A stretch of 64,000 nt of DNA, from contig CBDDEJ010000008.1 in the NCBI GenBank assembly GCA_965226915.1, forward strand, positions 124,001 to 188,000. Direction: 5' to 3'. The translations under genes were made by a program, and so were the position numbers. This DNA is from Io17-Chloro-G2 sp965226915. Lineage in GTDB: Bacteria; Chloroflexota; Dehalococcoidia; Lucifugimonadales; UBA3495. The notes beneath the pieces were generated by a model. The model saw only the letters and a list, made by a program, of their open reading frames with translations, made no database searches and was not told the origin of the DNA. Positions within the stretch are counted from its first letter, which is position 1; every line of letters starts with the position of its first letter. Positions 45,288-54,892 of the stretch are shown one piece after another.

Positions 45288-46958
45288 TTAGGGCTTGTAA
45301 AACATGACGCAGCGCTCCGGGTCCCGGCCATGGCTGATGGACGACAGGTTGTACCGTTGGCCCAGTATGTGCTGTAGCCGGCGGACGTAGGAACGCTGGG
45401 GAGTCAATTTGATTGAACTCTCCCCACCCAACACCTTTTGTACTGCTAGCTCGGCCTCTTGCAATGCCTGTTCCAAGGTTTCCTTGAAGTCTTCCTCAGA
45501 CCGTTGTGACCGATTGCCTCCGCCGTTTCGCTCCCTGGTCAAGGTGTGTAGGAAGTCTTGCACTTGAGGCATGGTGTTCTTGCGCAGCACGTATACCGGT
45601 GTGCCCGCCGATTCTGCGGACTTGACCAGGTGGCTACCCCGGCGGTAATGGGTCTTAGTGGTGAGGACCGCGTCGGCCCGTCGAAGTTCGTTCACCACTT
45701 CCACGGGGATTCCTGCTTCGGCTACGGCCGCCTCCAACTTATCTCGTCCCACGCCAAAGAGAAACACCCTGAGGTCCTTTTCCGGCCCGGTCTCACCATC
45801 TCTTGCCGGTTCTGCCTCAACCCTCGTCTGGACATCGGCAACGCCGTTCTCAGCCTGCTTTAGATGGGACGACCTTCCTCCCCTCCGGCCCCCGTCTACC
45901 GCCCAAGGCGCCGTTGCGGAATCACTGCGCCGGGGCGCCTCTTGGTCGCGATGCACTTCGCCGTCATCATCCAGCCAGCGAATCTCCGACGCGATGGGAA
46001 ATCCTCGCAGCCATTGGTCCACTACGTGGGTCACATCCTCGTGAACCGCCAATCGCTCCCAGCTTTGTATCTCCACAACCACGTCGAAGGTAGGCGGAGA
46101 CTTTCGCTCCAAGACCGTCTTTTGGGTCCCCCGGTAGCGGGCTTCCTGGTCTCCCAAGGTTACGGTCTGAATCCCTCCAACCAGGTCGGACAGCGTAGGG
46201 TTCATGATCAGGTTGTCCAAAGTATTTCCGTGGGCGGTGGCCACTAGTTGAACTCCACGCTCGGCGATGCTGCGGGCCGCTGCAGCTTCTTCCTCGGTGC
46301 CCATTTCATCGATGATGATGACTTCGGGCATATGGTTTTCCACCGCTTCGATCATCACAGCATGCTGGCGGCTTGGGGTAGTCACCTGCATCCGGCGGGA
46401 CCGGCCGATTGCGGAGTGGGGAACGTCTCCGTCTCCGGCAATCTCATTTGACGTGTCTACGATCACCACCCGTTTACCGGCAGTCTCAGATAATATCCGG
46501 GCCATTTCCCTCAGCATGGTCGTCTTGCCCACCCCCGGCCGGCCCAGCAAAAGGATGTTCTTTCCGGAGAACGCCAAATCTTCGATGATCTTTATCGTGC
46601 CGAAGACCGCCCGGCCCACGCGGCAAGTAATACCCACCACCTGACCCCGGCGATTGCGTATGGCCGAGATTCGGTGAAGTGTCCTTTCGATACCAGCTCG
46701 GTTGTCCTCCCCAAATTCACCCACCCGGTCGATCAGCTCTTCCAGGTCCTCACGCGCCACCTCTTCATGGTCCAGCGCCACATCGCCGCTCAAGAACCTG
46801 GCTTCGGGCGGCCGGCCCAAATCCAAGACCACCTCTAGCAGGGTGTTCAAGTCTTCTCGGGCCCGTAGGGTTTCCGCCAGATTCGGCGGCAAAACTTCCA
46901 ACAGTTGATTCAACTCTTGAATCGCCTTTTCGTCCGATAATTCTTGGGTATTGATCAA
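45288..46958 (-). CDS. SpoIIIAA/Ycf45-like AAA ATPase with a C-terminal R3H nucleic-acid-binding domain
   Basis: A 556-residue protein. An N-terminal ~90-residue segment is followed by an AAA/RecA-like ATPase with Walker A LLLGRPGVGKTTMLREMARI (~140), Walker B PEVIIIDEMGTEEEA and the stretch STAHG-like VATAHGNTLDNLIMNP, as in SpoIIIAA and Ycf45. A variable linker leads to a C-terminal R3H motif in RSYVRRLQHILGQRYNL near 525. Such proteins occur in cyanobacteria, plastids and Chloroflexota with no settled function; nucleic-acid remodelling is likely. It starts 2 bp after the GNAT-like gene ends. Confidence 0.85.
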   Translation of the reverse strand: MINTQELSDEKAIQELNQLLEVLPPNLAETLRAREDLNTLLEVVLDLGRPPEARFLSGDVALDHEEVAREDLEELIDRVGEFGEDNRAGIERTLHRISAIRNRRGQVVGITCRVGRAVFGTIKIIEDLAFSGKNILLLGRPGVGKTTMLREMARILSETAGKRVVIVDTSNEIAGDGDVPHSAIGRSRRMQVTTPSRQHAVMIEAVENHMPEVIIIDEMGTEEEAAAARSIAERGVQLVATAHGNTLDNLIMNPTLSDLVGGIQTVTLGDQEARYRGTQKTVLERKSPPTFDVVVEIQSWERLAVHEDVTHVVDQWLRGFPIASEIRWLDDDGEVHRDQEAPRRSDSATAPWAVDGGRRGGRSSHLKQAENGVADVQTRVEAEPARDGETGPEKDLRVFLFGVGRDKLEAAVAEAGIPVEVVNELRRADAVLTTKTHYRRGSHLVKSAESAGTPVYVLRKNTMPQVQDFLHTLTRERNGGGNRSQRSEEDFKETLEQALQEAELAVQKVLGGESSIKLTPQRSYVRRLQHILGQRYNLSSISHGRDPERCVMFYKP

Positions 46959-46960
46959 CC

Positions 46961-47914
46961 TCAGGCCTCCACGGCGGCCCTAGAGTGGCTGAATTCTCGA
47001 GCAGCCACGGTCTTGGCCAATATGGCGTATTCTGATGTTTCCCGAAATCCCCTCCGCGACAACAAATCGTGAGTTGCTTCTTGATAGTCCGGAACCAACC
47101 ATTTTTGGGGTCCAGGTTGGGACAATATCAGACGGGCCATCACCGGCAGCAATTCGGGATGGGCTGGGTGGATCATCAACTCGCCGTAGGTGTCCGCCCC
47201 TTGGGCGCCTGCGGCCACCCATCCGGTCAATCTATCATTGTGATGAGCCACCCACTCATGGCCCTCCAGAGGCTCTTGAGCATCTCTCCATTGCTCCAAG
47301 GTAAAACCCAGCCCGACACGAACATGTTGGGGAGTGGCGGCGGAAAACAACTGAAATAATCCATGGGTGTCGTGGGGAAGCCTGTCCCTCACGAACTCGG
47401 CGCTGTCACTTCCATCTGAAGTTTCCGGCGTAACATCTTTTTCCAACAGCACTTGGTTAAAGTAATGGAAAAACCCCGCTCGCTGGGCCAAATGAGTCAC
47501 TTCACTGCCAGCGAAGCACCTCAAAAACACCCTTTCGGCGCCCCTTTCCCTGGCGGCTAGGACCAGATCATCCAGTAAACTCGCGAAATCGTCTTCTGGA
47601 AAATCAACACCGGGCGGAGGTTCCTGAAGATAAAGGTGGTCGATCTCCCAAACCTTGAGCCCGCGGCGCATCCGCGCCGACCCCGCCCCTCTCAAGCTCT
47701 GACCATCCCGGCAAACCTGTGTCACCCTGTCTTGGCGTTGGATCAGCGCGTCTTTCCAAAATGAGACGAACTCATAGCCTCGCGCCCGGAAGCCACGGGA
47801 AGCAAAGGACTGGGAAGACGATATCGATGCCTTGGCGCAGGCCAAGTTCGGGCCCTTCAGCTCGTGGAATATGATGCTGCGAAGGGCATCGCTTATTCGC
47901 AAAGCTGCAATCAC
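46961..47914 (-). CDS. GNAT-like protein of unknown function
   Basis: A 317-residue protein whose second half (about 170-310) shows GNAT-like spacing: a strand-rich stretch WVAHHNDRLTGWVAAGAQG, YGELMIHPAHPELLPVMARLI and a final LLSRRGFRETSEYAILAK, as in acetyltransferases with a degenerate acetyl-CoA loop. The N-terminal half resembles a second, weaker GNAT-like fold (AGFFHYFNQVLLEKD). It overlaps pdxT by 4 bp (ATGA) and nearly abuts the ATPase, so all are one operon. The substrate is unknown. Confidence 0.65.
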   Translation of the reverse strand: MIAALRISDALRSIIFHELKGPNLACAKASISSSQSFASRGFRARGYEFVSFWKDALIQRQDRVTQVCRDGQSLRGAGSARMRRGLKVWEIDHLYLQEPPPGVDFPEDDFASLLDDLVLAARERGAERVFLRCFAGSEVTHLAQRAGFFHYFNQVLLEKDVTPETSDGSDSAEFVRDRLPHDTHGLFQLFSAATPQHVRVGLGFTLEQWRDAQEPLEGHEWVAHHNDRLTGWVAAGAQGADTYGELMIHPAHPELLPVMARLILSQPGPQKWLVPDYQEATHDLLSRRGFRETSEYAILAKTVAAREFSHSRAAVEA

Positions 47915-48501
47915 CGAGGGTGAACGCTCCCCGGTGACACCATATCGACGAAATACCGGTGGAATCGGGTGTCGTTGGTCAATTCCGGATGGAACGAGGA
48001 AGCTAGCATATTGTCTTGGCGAACCGCAACCGGCTCACCGGCGGGCAACGAAGCCAAGACCTGCACGCCATCGCCCACCCGCATCACCCCTGGCGCCCGG
48101 ATGAATACCCCGTGGAAAGGTCCGCCTTCAAAGGCATCCACATCCAAGTCTTGCTCAAAGCTGTCGATCTGCCGGCCAAAGCGGTTTCGCTGGACGCCAA
48201 TGTCCATCAAGCCCATGGGCTCCGGATCTTCCTCGGTGATCTCCCGGGCCATCATTATCATTCCGGCGCAGGTGCCCCACAAACCCTTCCCATCACGGCT
48301 CAGTTGCTCCACCGGCTTCCTGAGGTCATATATTGACATCAGCCTGCTGAGAGTGGTGCTCTCACCGCCAGGGATGATCAACCCGTCTAGATCATCCATC
48401 TGATGGGGCAACCTTACTTCCGGGGCTTCTACTCCTAGCTTTCTCAGCGAGGCAATGTGTTCAGCGAAATCGCCTTGGACTGACAAAACGCCAATTTTCA
48501 A
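47911..48501 (-). CDS. pdxT: Pyridoxal 5'-phosphate synthase glutaminase subunit
   Basis: A 196-residue class I glutamine amidotransferase that supplies ammonia to PdxS. It begins MKIGVLSVQGDFAEHIASLR; the oxyanion motif is IIPGGESTTLSRLM, the nucleophile Cys is in LWGTCAGMIMMA (~79) and the His-Glu pair in ASSFHPELTND (~170). pdxS lies 160 bp upstream on the same strand. Confidence 0.97.
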   Translation of the reverse strand: MKIGVLSVQGDFAEHIASLRKLGVEAPEVRLPHQMDDLDGLIIPGGESTTLSRLMSIYDLRKPVEQLSRDGKGLWGTCAGMIMMAREITEEDPEPMGLMDIGVQRNRFGRQIDSFEQDLDVDAFEGGPFHGVFIRAPGVMRVGDGVQVLASLPAGEPVAVRQDNMLASSFHPELTNDTRFHRYFVDMVSPGSVHPR

Positions 48502-48660
48502 ATCGTCCTGCTCTGGTTGCTCCCTTGCGATTATATTGCTGGAGGGATCCGGTCTACATGGACCCCCGGTGTCTGCCTAGATCAACTCATACCCAAGGCA
48601 GGTTGAGAATGGGCTCACCTAATTTTCGCCAGCGAGACGCGTTGGCCTGATGATACGGTA

Positions 48661-49551
48661 CTAGCGGCTCCGCGAGGCCAACAATTCTTCTTCAGGGATG
48701 GACTTAGCGCTGATTCCCACCATCGGCTCGCCCAAGTTTTTAGACACCTCGGCGATGATCTTGGGGTCGTTGTAGTGGGTGACTGCTTGGACGATGGAAT
48801 AGGCTCGCGGCGCTGGGTCTCCGGATTTGAAGATACCGGAGCCTACGAAACAACCGTCGGCGCCCAACTGCATCATCAAGGCGGCGTCGGCAGGTGTGGC
48901 CACACCTCCGGCGGCGAAGTTAACCACCGGCATACGGCCCATTTCCTTGGTCTTGATCAGAAGGTCCAGGCTTACGGCCAAATCCCTAGCTTCGACCACC
49001 AGTTCGTCGTCAGGCATATTCTGCAATTTACGGATGTGGTCCTGAACCGCTCTCATGTGACGGACCGCCTCGACAACGTCGCCGGTGCCGGCCTCGCCTT
49101 TGGTCCGAATCATGGCCGCGCCTTCAGAGATGCGGCGAAGAGCCTCGCCCAAATCCCGGCATCCGCAGACGAAAGGCACTGCATAATCGTGCTTCCATAT
49201 GTGGTGCAACTCATCAGCGGGAGTCAGCACTTCAGATTCGTCAATATAGTCGACGCCTAGAGATTGCAGTACCTGGGCCTCTACAAAATGCCCAATACGG
49301 ACCTTGGCCATCACGGGGATACTCACCGCGTCCATAATGGCGCAAATGATGGCCGGATCGGTCATCCGGGCAACACCGCCGTCGGCGCGAATATCCGCGG
49401 GGACTCTTTCCAAAGCCATGACGGCCACGGCGCCTGCTTGTTCAGCTATAATCGCCTGCTCTGGAGTAACCACATCCATGATCACGCCGCCCTTAAGCAT
49501 CTGGGCGTGTCCCTCTTTAAGCGTAGAGGTGCCGGTAAGAACATCGACCAT
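48661..49551 (-). CDS. pdxS: Pyridoxal 5'-phosphate synthase lyase subunit
   Basis: A 296-residue TIM-barrel PdxS that makes PLP from ribose 5-phosphate, glyceraldehyde 3-phosphate and ammonia. Diagnostic parts are KGGVIMDVVTPEQA, the catalytic lysine in PVMAKVRIGHFVEAQ (~81), DYIDESEVLTPAD, RTKGEAGTGDVVEAVRHMR and NFAAGGVATPADAALMMQLG. With pdxT it gives the DXP-independent vitamin B6 route. Confidence 0.98.
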   Translation of the reverse strand: MVDVLTGTSTLKEGHAQMLKGGVIMDVVTPEQAIIAEQAGAVAVMALERVPADIRADGGVARMTDPAIICAIMDAVSIPVMAKVRIGHFVEAQVLQSLGVDYIDESEVLTPADELHHIWKHDYAVPFVCGCRDLGEALRRISEGAAMIRTKGEAGTGDVVEAVRHMRAVQDHIRKLQNMPDDELVVEARDLAVSLDLLIKTKEMGRMPVVNFAAGGVATPADAALMMQLGADGCFVGSGIFKSGDPAPRAYSIVQAVTHYNDPKIIAEVSKNLGEPMVGISAKSIPEEELLASRSR

Positions 49552-49780
49552 GGCTGATTTCCTCCTAGAAAATTGGCATCCTGATCCTCATCCTATTATA
49601 CGTCCAAGCCCAGACAGTTATCAATTGGACCCAGCACCGATGGAACTTGCTCCGGCAAATTCAGCTCTCACGTGGGGACCGCGGCGGGCTCCAGCTTTCA
49701 CAGCCAACGTCCTGCCGCTGGAAACGGCCAATCATCATCTTGACAGCTTTACAAAGTCCAACTTAATATTGAACCTGTTG

Positions 49781-49856
49781 GCCGAGGTAGCTCAGTTGGT
49801 AGAGCACGGCACTGAAAATGCCGGTGTCGACAGTTCGATTCTGTCCCTCGGCACCA
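49781..49856 (+). tRNA. tRNA-Phe (GAA)
   Basis: A full cloverleaf: acceptor GCCGAGG with CCTCGGC, D-arm GCTC...GAGC, anticodon stem CGGCA/TGCCG with loop CTGAAAA (anticodon GAA), T-arm GACAG/CTGTC with loop TTCGATT, discriminator A at 49853, and an encoded CCA at 49854-49856. Confidence 0.96.
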
Positions 49857-50059
49857 CCACCCTCAAGATTCCTCTCTTTTTAACTACAGTCGCCTCAAAC
49901 CGCCCCGCCAGCAACCAAATCCCCTTGATTCACCCAGCCGAAGCCCAATAAACCTGCCCAAGATCGACAAGGCCCATTCTGCTGCAAACCCGCATCCCGC
50001 GGCCTACGTTTAGTCCTGTCCGGCCCTGTACCCTGTCCTGTACGCAGGAGGACAATATC

Positions 50060-50425
50060 ATGGACGGAAACCAGGCATTGATGGACATCTCGGAAGTCGC
50101 GGGCAGGCTGGGGATCACCCCGGAGGCTGTACGAAAGCGGGTAGCCCGGGGCAGCATGGAGGCGACGAAACAGGACGGCCGTTGGTACGTTTCGGTGGAC
50201 GAGCAAGCCGGGAATGAGCAAGCCGGAAAGATTTCGCCTACCGCGGCGGAAACTCCGAGACCGGACCTACAGGACGCCCGGGAAAGCGTACCGGACGTTG
50301 TCCGGCAGGACCAGGACGACAAGAACCGGCTCATAGAGGCGCTTCAAGGCCAAGTACGGAGTCAGGGAGAGGAATTGGACGCCCGCCGCAGGGAGGTTCA
50401 GGAACTCCACGTCCTACTCCAGTAA
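50060..50425 (+). CDS. Small helix-turn-helix protein with a coiled-coil tail
   Basis: A 121-residue protein with AGGAGG upstream. Residues ~8-48 (DISEVAGRLGITPEAVRKRV then ARGSMEATKQDGRWYVS) form an excisionase/MerR-type winged HTH, and the C-terminus (LIEALQGQVRSQGEELDARR) is a coiled coil. It stands alone, 200 bp after tRNA-Phe, beside a long non-coding, AT-richer stretch. Such proteins occur in mobile elements and as stand-alone regulators; the role here is not known. Confidence 0.75.
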   Translation: MDGNQALMDISEVAGRLGITPEAVRKRVARGSMEATKQDGRWYVSVDEQAGNEQAGKISPTAAETPRPDLQDARESVPDVVRQDQDDKNRLIEALQGQVRSQGEELDARRREVQELHVLLQ

Positions 50426-51120
50426 TCCTCCCTGCCGCCCGCCAGGCATACACGGGTGTGGTGGCGCCGGTTGTTGGCCGCCGATTAGCTCCGGAAACAT
50501 CTTTTATCTAATGGCGCTTCTAGCGCCTCTGGGACCACGGGACCGATAAAGAACGCCTAAAGAACGCCGCCACTCCGTAGTCGATGTCCGCAGTAAATGT
50601 CTGCGGATTCCAATCTCGTGACGCCCTCGTTTGGTTATACCGGGTTGGACACGACCGTGACCAAGGACATCAAAATCATCATCATTCCCAGCATTATCAT
50701 TCTATTTACCGATATTCTTACCTTCATAATTCACCCTCTTAAATTATTGCCAACATTGTTTGTGCGGGAAACCCCTGGTAAGAAGGATTATGAAGTGGCG
50801 ATTGTTTGGCGTATATCGCCCGCATAGGTGAAAATCGGGGTGAATTTGAGGGTGGAAACAGGTGACAATCAAGGGGGGTTGTTCAAGAATTCGGTCCCCA
50901 TTCGGTGACGCGCCAGGGCTGGCGGCATAGCTGAGTCCTGGGATGCAGAGACGAACGAATGCGGCTCCGTCCAGCCGCAATGACACCGCCCGTCTTCGCC
51001 ACCCTGCCGCACGTACCGGCGAATTTGCAAATTCTCCGCCGCCAACCTTTTGACATATTCGCAAAATGTGAATATTGTTGACCATGTAAAGCTACTCGAT
51101 CTACTTTTCGTTATGCATTG
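50426..51120. other. Non-coding region with an AT-rich island
   Basis: About 700 bp without a credible gene. 50650-50760 is markedly AT-rich against the GC-rich surroundings. Some open frames exist here but none looks like protein. TTTTGACATATTC and TGTGAATATTGTTGACC near 51050-51085 could be promoter parts for the next operon. Confidence 0.4.
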
Positions 51121-51168
51121 GAACCGGCGAACGAACCGGCCAACGAACCGGCCAACGAACCGGCCAAC
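51121..51168 (+). repeat. Four 12-bp tandem repeats upstream of the DUF35 gene
   Basis: Unit GAACCGGCCAAC repeated four times (the first with one mismatch), ending 13 bp before ATG 51182. The placement resembles the tandem block before rho, though the unit differs. Confidence 0.92.
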
Positions 51169-51181
51169 GATGGAGGAATAT

Positions 51182-51592
51182 ATGGTTAAGCAGGGTGTGA
51201 TACCCGATGAACTCACCAAACCATTTTGGGAGGCAGCCAACGACGGGCAGCTGGTTATCCAGAACTGCACCGCCTGTAGTAGACTCCAACATCCGCCGGC
51301 GCAGGCATGCAGCCAATGCGGATCAGGCGACAAGCTGGAATGGAAGCAAATGAGCGGGCGGGCCAAGATATACAACTACTGCGTGGTTTACGATTGCCCC
51401 ATAAAATCGCTTCAGGAAGACCAACCGTTCAACCTTGCCGTGGTCATGCTGGACGAGGATCCGGACATACAGATGTATTCTCATCTGCCTGGCACTCCGG
51501 TGGACGATGTCCCGGTGGGCGCCAGCGTTGAGGTTCTGTTTGAGGCTACCGCCAACGGCCAAAAAGTCCCGGAATGGCGGGTAGTTAGCTAA
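51182..51592 (+). CDS. DUF35/Zn-ribbon OB-fold protein partner of a thiolase-like enzyme
   Basis: A 136-residue protein of the acyl-CoA-associated DUF35 family. The N-terminal zinc ribbon has CTAC and CSQC (Cys ~29, 32, 43, 46) and is followed by an OB-fold (SGRAKIYNYCVVYDCP to VGASVEVLFEATANGQK). ATG 51182 is chosen because GGAGG lies five bases upstream; ATG 51170 is also in frame. These proteins form complexes with thiolase-like enzymes such as the one encoded next. Confidence 0.9.
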   Translation: MVKQGVIPDELTKPFWEAANDGQLVIQNCTACSRLQHPPAQACSQCGSGDKLEWKQMSGRAKIYNYCVVYDCPIKSLQEDQPFNLAVVMLDEDPDIQMYSHLPGTPVDDVPVGASVEVLFEATANGQKVPEWRVVS

Positions 51593-51639
51593 ACCCATTT
51601 ATCAATTGATTAATTAAAAGCCCGCAAAAGGAGTGAACA

Positions 51640-52971
51640 ATGACAACTCAGAATGCTCCAGCTTCCATGTATAGAGCCACAGAGGGATTGGGGGTTTGGG
51701 AACACAAAGGCAAAGTGGCGGCCGTCGGTGTCGGGCATTCGCCCACCGCCCGCCGTTGGGACGGAACGGCCGAGCATACTCTAGGCGCCAACAGCATCGT
51801 GGCGCTCAGGGCGGCCATAGCGGACGCAGGTGTCTCGCCCGACCAGATCGACGGTTTGGTCCTCGACCCGGTGACGACAACCGGGGCTCACTGGCAGGCC
51901 GGCGACCCTATGCCCATGGATGCGATCAACGCCTATAACCAAACAGACGATCCATTGGACGGCATCGCCAAGCTGAGCTCCGAATGGATCTTAAAAAACA
52001 TGCCGGAACTCACCAACGTCAAATTCACCATGTATGGTCCGGGTTGTATGTCCCACTCCATCGTCGTCGCCGCCCAGGCAGTCGGTGAGGGCCGTACCCA
52101 CACCTGCCTGGTTTTAAAGGGTTGGCATAACCTGGAAGGCCGGTACAATCAGGGAGGAGTCAGCGCCGCCAGCGAGGTCTCCGGGACTTACGCGATTGGC
52201 CCGGGCCGCACGATTTGGGGCCCGCCTGGTTCCTGGGGCACCGCTTTGCAGTTCGCCGAGTATTGCCGGAGATATGGCAAAACCCACGATATGATGGCTC
52301 CGTTTATGCAGAACTCAAGACGGAACGGCCTGATGTTTCCTGAAGGGTACTGGGCCCAGCACCGGCCCGAGCAATTGACGCCGGAAGATTATCTGGCTGC
52401 CCGGTGGATTGCCAAGCCGGCGAGCCTGTTTGATAACGATATTCCAATCATGGTGTCCGCGGCTTACCTCTTCACAACCGCCGAACGAGCCAAGGACATG
52501 AAGCAAAAACCGGTCTACATCCTCAACCACGCGTCGAGCAGGGGCAGGCTCAGAAGCATGACCCCAACCCTGGACGAGGTTCAGGCGGAAACCGGCAGCA
52601 CCGGGCGGAAGATACTCGGCGGCGCCGGAATCACGGCAGACGATCTCTCCTTCGAAAACATGTATGACGGCTTCGCCCTGTTCCATCAGTTTCACATTGA
52701 AGGTCTTGGCTACCGGGGCATGAAATTTGGCGACGCCTTGGATTTTTACCAGACTGATATCAGTATCGAAGGCCCGAACCCGGTTCTACCCAGCGGCGGA
52801 AACATCGGAAGCGGCCGCAGCCGTTTCTGGATGCACACCGACTGCATCCAGCAGTTGCAGGGACGGGCGGGGCCCCGCGCGGTCACGGGCGTAAAACCTG
52901 AGATCGCCGTCTCCGGCGGTCCCATGCCCATGGGCGGCAACTTTACGGTGTGGAGCGCGACTCCCGATTAG
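51640..52971 (+). CDS. Thiolase-like protein (SCP-x/lipid-transfer group)
   Basis: A 443-residue thiolase-superfamily protein with AAAAGGAG upstream, 47 bp after its DUF35 partner. The N-terminal thiolase half shows ALRAAIADAGVSPDQIDGLV, and YGPGCMSHSIVVAAQAV (Cys ~133) sits where the nucleophile is found. The C-terminal half has ENMYDGFALFHQFHIEGLGY and ends in SGGPMPMGGNF. Related pairs carry out thiolytic or retro-aldol steps in steroid and acyl-CoA breakdown; the substrate is not known. Confidence 0.88.
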   Translation: MTTQNAPASMYRATEGLGVWEHKGKVAAVGVGHSPTARRWDGTAEHTLGANSIVALRAAIADAGVSPDQIDGLVLDPVTTTGAHWQAGDPMPMDAINAYNQTDDPLDGIAKLSSEWILKNMPELTNVKFTMYGPGCMSHSIVVAAQAVGEGRTHTCLVLKGWHNLEGRYNQGGVSAASEVSGTYAIGPGRTIWGPPGSWGTALQFAEYCRRYGKTHDMMAPFMQNSRRNGLMFPEGYWAQHRPEQLTPEDYLAARWIAKPASLFDNDIPIMVSAAYLFTTAERAKDMKQKPVYILNHASSRGRLRSMTPTLDEVQAETGSTGRKILGGAGITADDLSFENMYDGFALFHQFHIEGLGYRGMKFGDALDFYQTDISIEGPNPVLPSGGNIGSGRSRFWMHTDCIQQLQGRAGPRAVTGVKPEIAVSGGPMPMGGNFTVWSATPD

Positions 52972-53027
52972 AGGTTCGTGTCTGAGCAAACCCCTAATAA
53001 AATACGTTCAAAATTCTTTCAAAATAC

Positions 53028-53075
53028 GTTCGCCCTGAACTTGCTGAAGGGCGCTATGATTCGACAGGCTCGCGG
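53028..53075. repeat. Dispersed intergenic repeat, copy 4
   Basis: GTTCGCCCTGAACTTGCTGA then AGGGCGCTATGATTCGACAG and GCTCGCGG belong to the short repeat family seen at 758, 7871, 39056 and 55755. Nearby, CAAAATACGTTC is partly repeated (~53000-53030). Confidence 0.55.
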
Positions 53076-53113
53076 CAAACGGGCGACTACAATCTAAGAA
53101 GAGAGGAACCTGC

Positions 53114-53488
53114 TTGGTCACACTGATAAGTTTTGACATTGACGGCACTTTGGAGGTCGGCGACCCGCCTGGAGTTCTCACCATGGATATGGTGAGAATG
53201 GTCCAAGAGAAGGGGTTCTTGATCGGCAGTTGTTCTGACCGCCCCATGAGCGGACAACAGGCAATCTGGGATAGACACAACATACCGGTGCACTTCGTCG
53301 TGTCGAAACATATGCTTCCAGATGTCATGGCAAAGTTCGAAGCGGACGTCTATTACCATATTGGCGACAGGGAAGACCTGGACAGGAAGCCAGCGTTAGA
53401 CGCCGGTTTTGAGTTCCTGTGGCCTCACGAAGCCGTTGAGATGCCCTGGTTCAAAGCGGAAGGTAACTGTTCAGAGTTGATGAGGTGA
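53114..53488 (+). CDS. HAD-superfamily phosphatase-like protein, C-terminus altered by IS66 insertion
   Basis: A 124-residue short HAD protein starting at TTG 53114 (GAGAGG upstream). Motif I is ISFDIDGTLEVG (catalytic Asp ~8), motif II is in IGSCSDRPMSG, and YHIGDREDLDRKPALDAGF carries the motif IV acidic pair. The last eight residues and the stop are encoded inside the inverted repeat of the IS66 element that begins at 53465, so the original C-terminus has been lost. The missing part is probably short, and the fold may survive. Confidence 0.8.
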   Translation: MVTLISFDIDGTLEVGDPPGVLTMDMVRMVQEKGFLIGSCSDRPMSGQQAIWDRHNIPVHFVVSKHMLPDVMAKFEADVYYHIGDREDLDRKPALDAGFEFLWPHEAVEMPWFKAEGNCSELMR

Positions 53489-54892
53489 ATTGGCTCAAAG
53501 CCGTTGGAAAAACGCTGGCATGGCCGGGGGAGTTGTGGCATACCAGGGAGGTGGACACTGAACTAGACCTGAACGCGGCGAGTGGCGAAACTCTGCTGGA
53601 GATAATTGCCGGCCAGCGGGGAGTCATTGCCGATTTGCAAAGGCGGATTGGGGTTCTGGAATCCCGTCCCAACCGGCGCGGGTCGTCGGGGATGCCGGGT
53701 AATCAGCCGCACTCCAGCCGGCAAGCGCCGGAGAAAAAGGAGCCCAGAAAGCCGCGCCGCCATGGCTTCGCCCGCCAGCGCATGACTCCTACCCGGCGGG
53801 TGGAGCATGCCGTGGCGGTCTGTCCCGACTGCGGGACTCACCTGAACGGCGGATGGGTACAGCGAACTCGGGAAGTCATTGAGCTACCGGTGGCTCCGGT
53901 AGAAGTGACCGAGCACGCTCTGGTAGCCCGCATCTGTCCGGTATGCCAGCGGCGCCGGCTGCCCAAAGAGGCCCTGCAGGGGGTGGTTCTGGGCCAGCAG
54001 CGCCTGGGGGTCAATCTGGTAAGCCTGATGGTGACCCTGCGGGAGGAGGGACGGTTGCCCATAAGAATCATCCAATGGTACCTGGAGAGCGTCCATCAGT
54101 TGCACCTGAGTGTTGGCGCCATCGGTCCAGGCCGTCCATGGAGTAGCCCGTCAGGCTGAGACGGCGGTGCGAGAGGTGCTCGAGCAAGTCCGCGCCAGTC
54201 CCGTGGTGCAGGGCGACGAAACCGGCTGGCGCCAGGACGGGAGCAACGGCTATGTTTGGACCTTCAGCACTCCCAGCGAACGATACTTCCTGCGTCGGGG
54301 TCGGGATAAGGGGGTGGTGGATGAGGTGCTGGATTCCTCCTTCAGCGGAGTGTTGGTCAGTGATTTCTACGCCGCCTATAACCACTACCCGGGCCTGAAG
54401 CAACGGTGCTGGGCTCATCTGCTGCGGGATATCCATGACCTGAAAGGGTTGTACCCAGAAGACGCTGGGCTGGCTCAGTGGGCCGAGGCGGTTCACCAGG
54501 TCTACACGGAGGCCAAGGCCTCGGTCCTTCCCCGAGCCCAGCCAGGCCATCGCACCCAGCTAATGCTGGAGGAGAAACTAATGGTCTTGGCGCGGCCTTT
54601 CCTTAAAGATCCCCTGGCGGTTCAGGCCAAGCTCTGCCGGCGCATGGAACGGTTCATCAAGGAACTGTTTGTCTTCGTGTCGGACCCAGCCGTGCCCTCA
54701 GACAACAACGCCGCCGAGCGGAGCCTGCGGCATCTGGTAACCAGTCGCAAGATCAGCGGCGGCGCCCGCTCAGGGCAGGGCGCCGACAGCAAGATGACCT
54801 TGGCATCCCTCTTTGGCACCTGGCGGGCCAGAGGTCTCAATCCCCTCCTGGAATGCCGCCGGTTGCTCACTTCCCCTCAACTCTGAACAGTT
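53465..54892 (+). mobile_element. IS66-type insertion sequence (1428 bp)
   Basis: 16-bp perfect inverted repeats AACTGTTCAGAGTTGA at 53465-53480 and its complement at 54877-54892 bound a single transposase gene. tnpA/tnpB accessory genes are absent, as in single-ORF (ISBst12-like) members. The 8-bp flanks (CGGAAGGT and TCAGCTTA) do not match, so a target duplication has been lost or rearranged. Confidence 0.9.
53485..54886 (+). pseudogene. IS66-family transposase, split by a +1 frameshift
   Basis: The first part (53485-~54130) holds a coiled coil (QRGVIADLQRRIGVLESRPN), a basic stretch, the zinc-binding CPDCGTHLNGG and CPVCQRRRL, and ends LHLSVGAI. The second part resumes in another frame with VQAVHGVARQAE and carries the catalytic region (VVQGDETGWRQDG, VSDFYAAYN, CWAHLLRDI, PSDNNAAERSLRHLVTSRKI). 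The frames join cleanly if one G is removed from ATCGGTCC near 54130. This is either a one-base inactivating insertion or an assembly error. Confidence 0.88.

Noticed and set aside
50597..50827. Open frame in the AT-rich island
   Set aside because: Ile-rich composition follows the base bias; no ribosome site and no family features.
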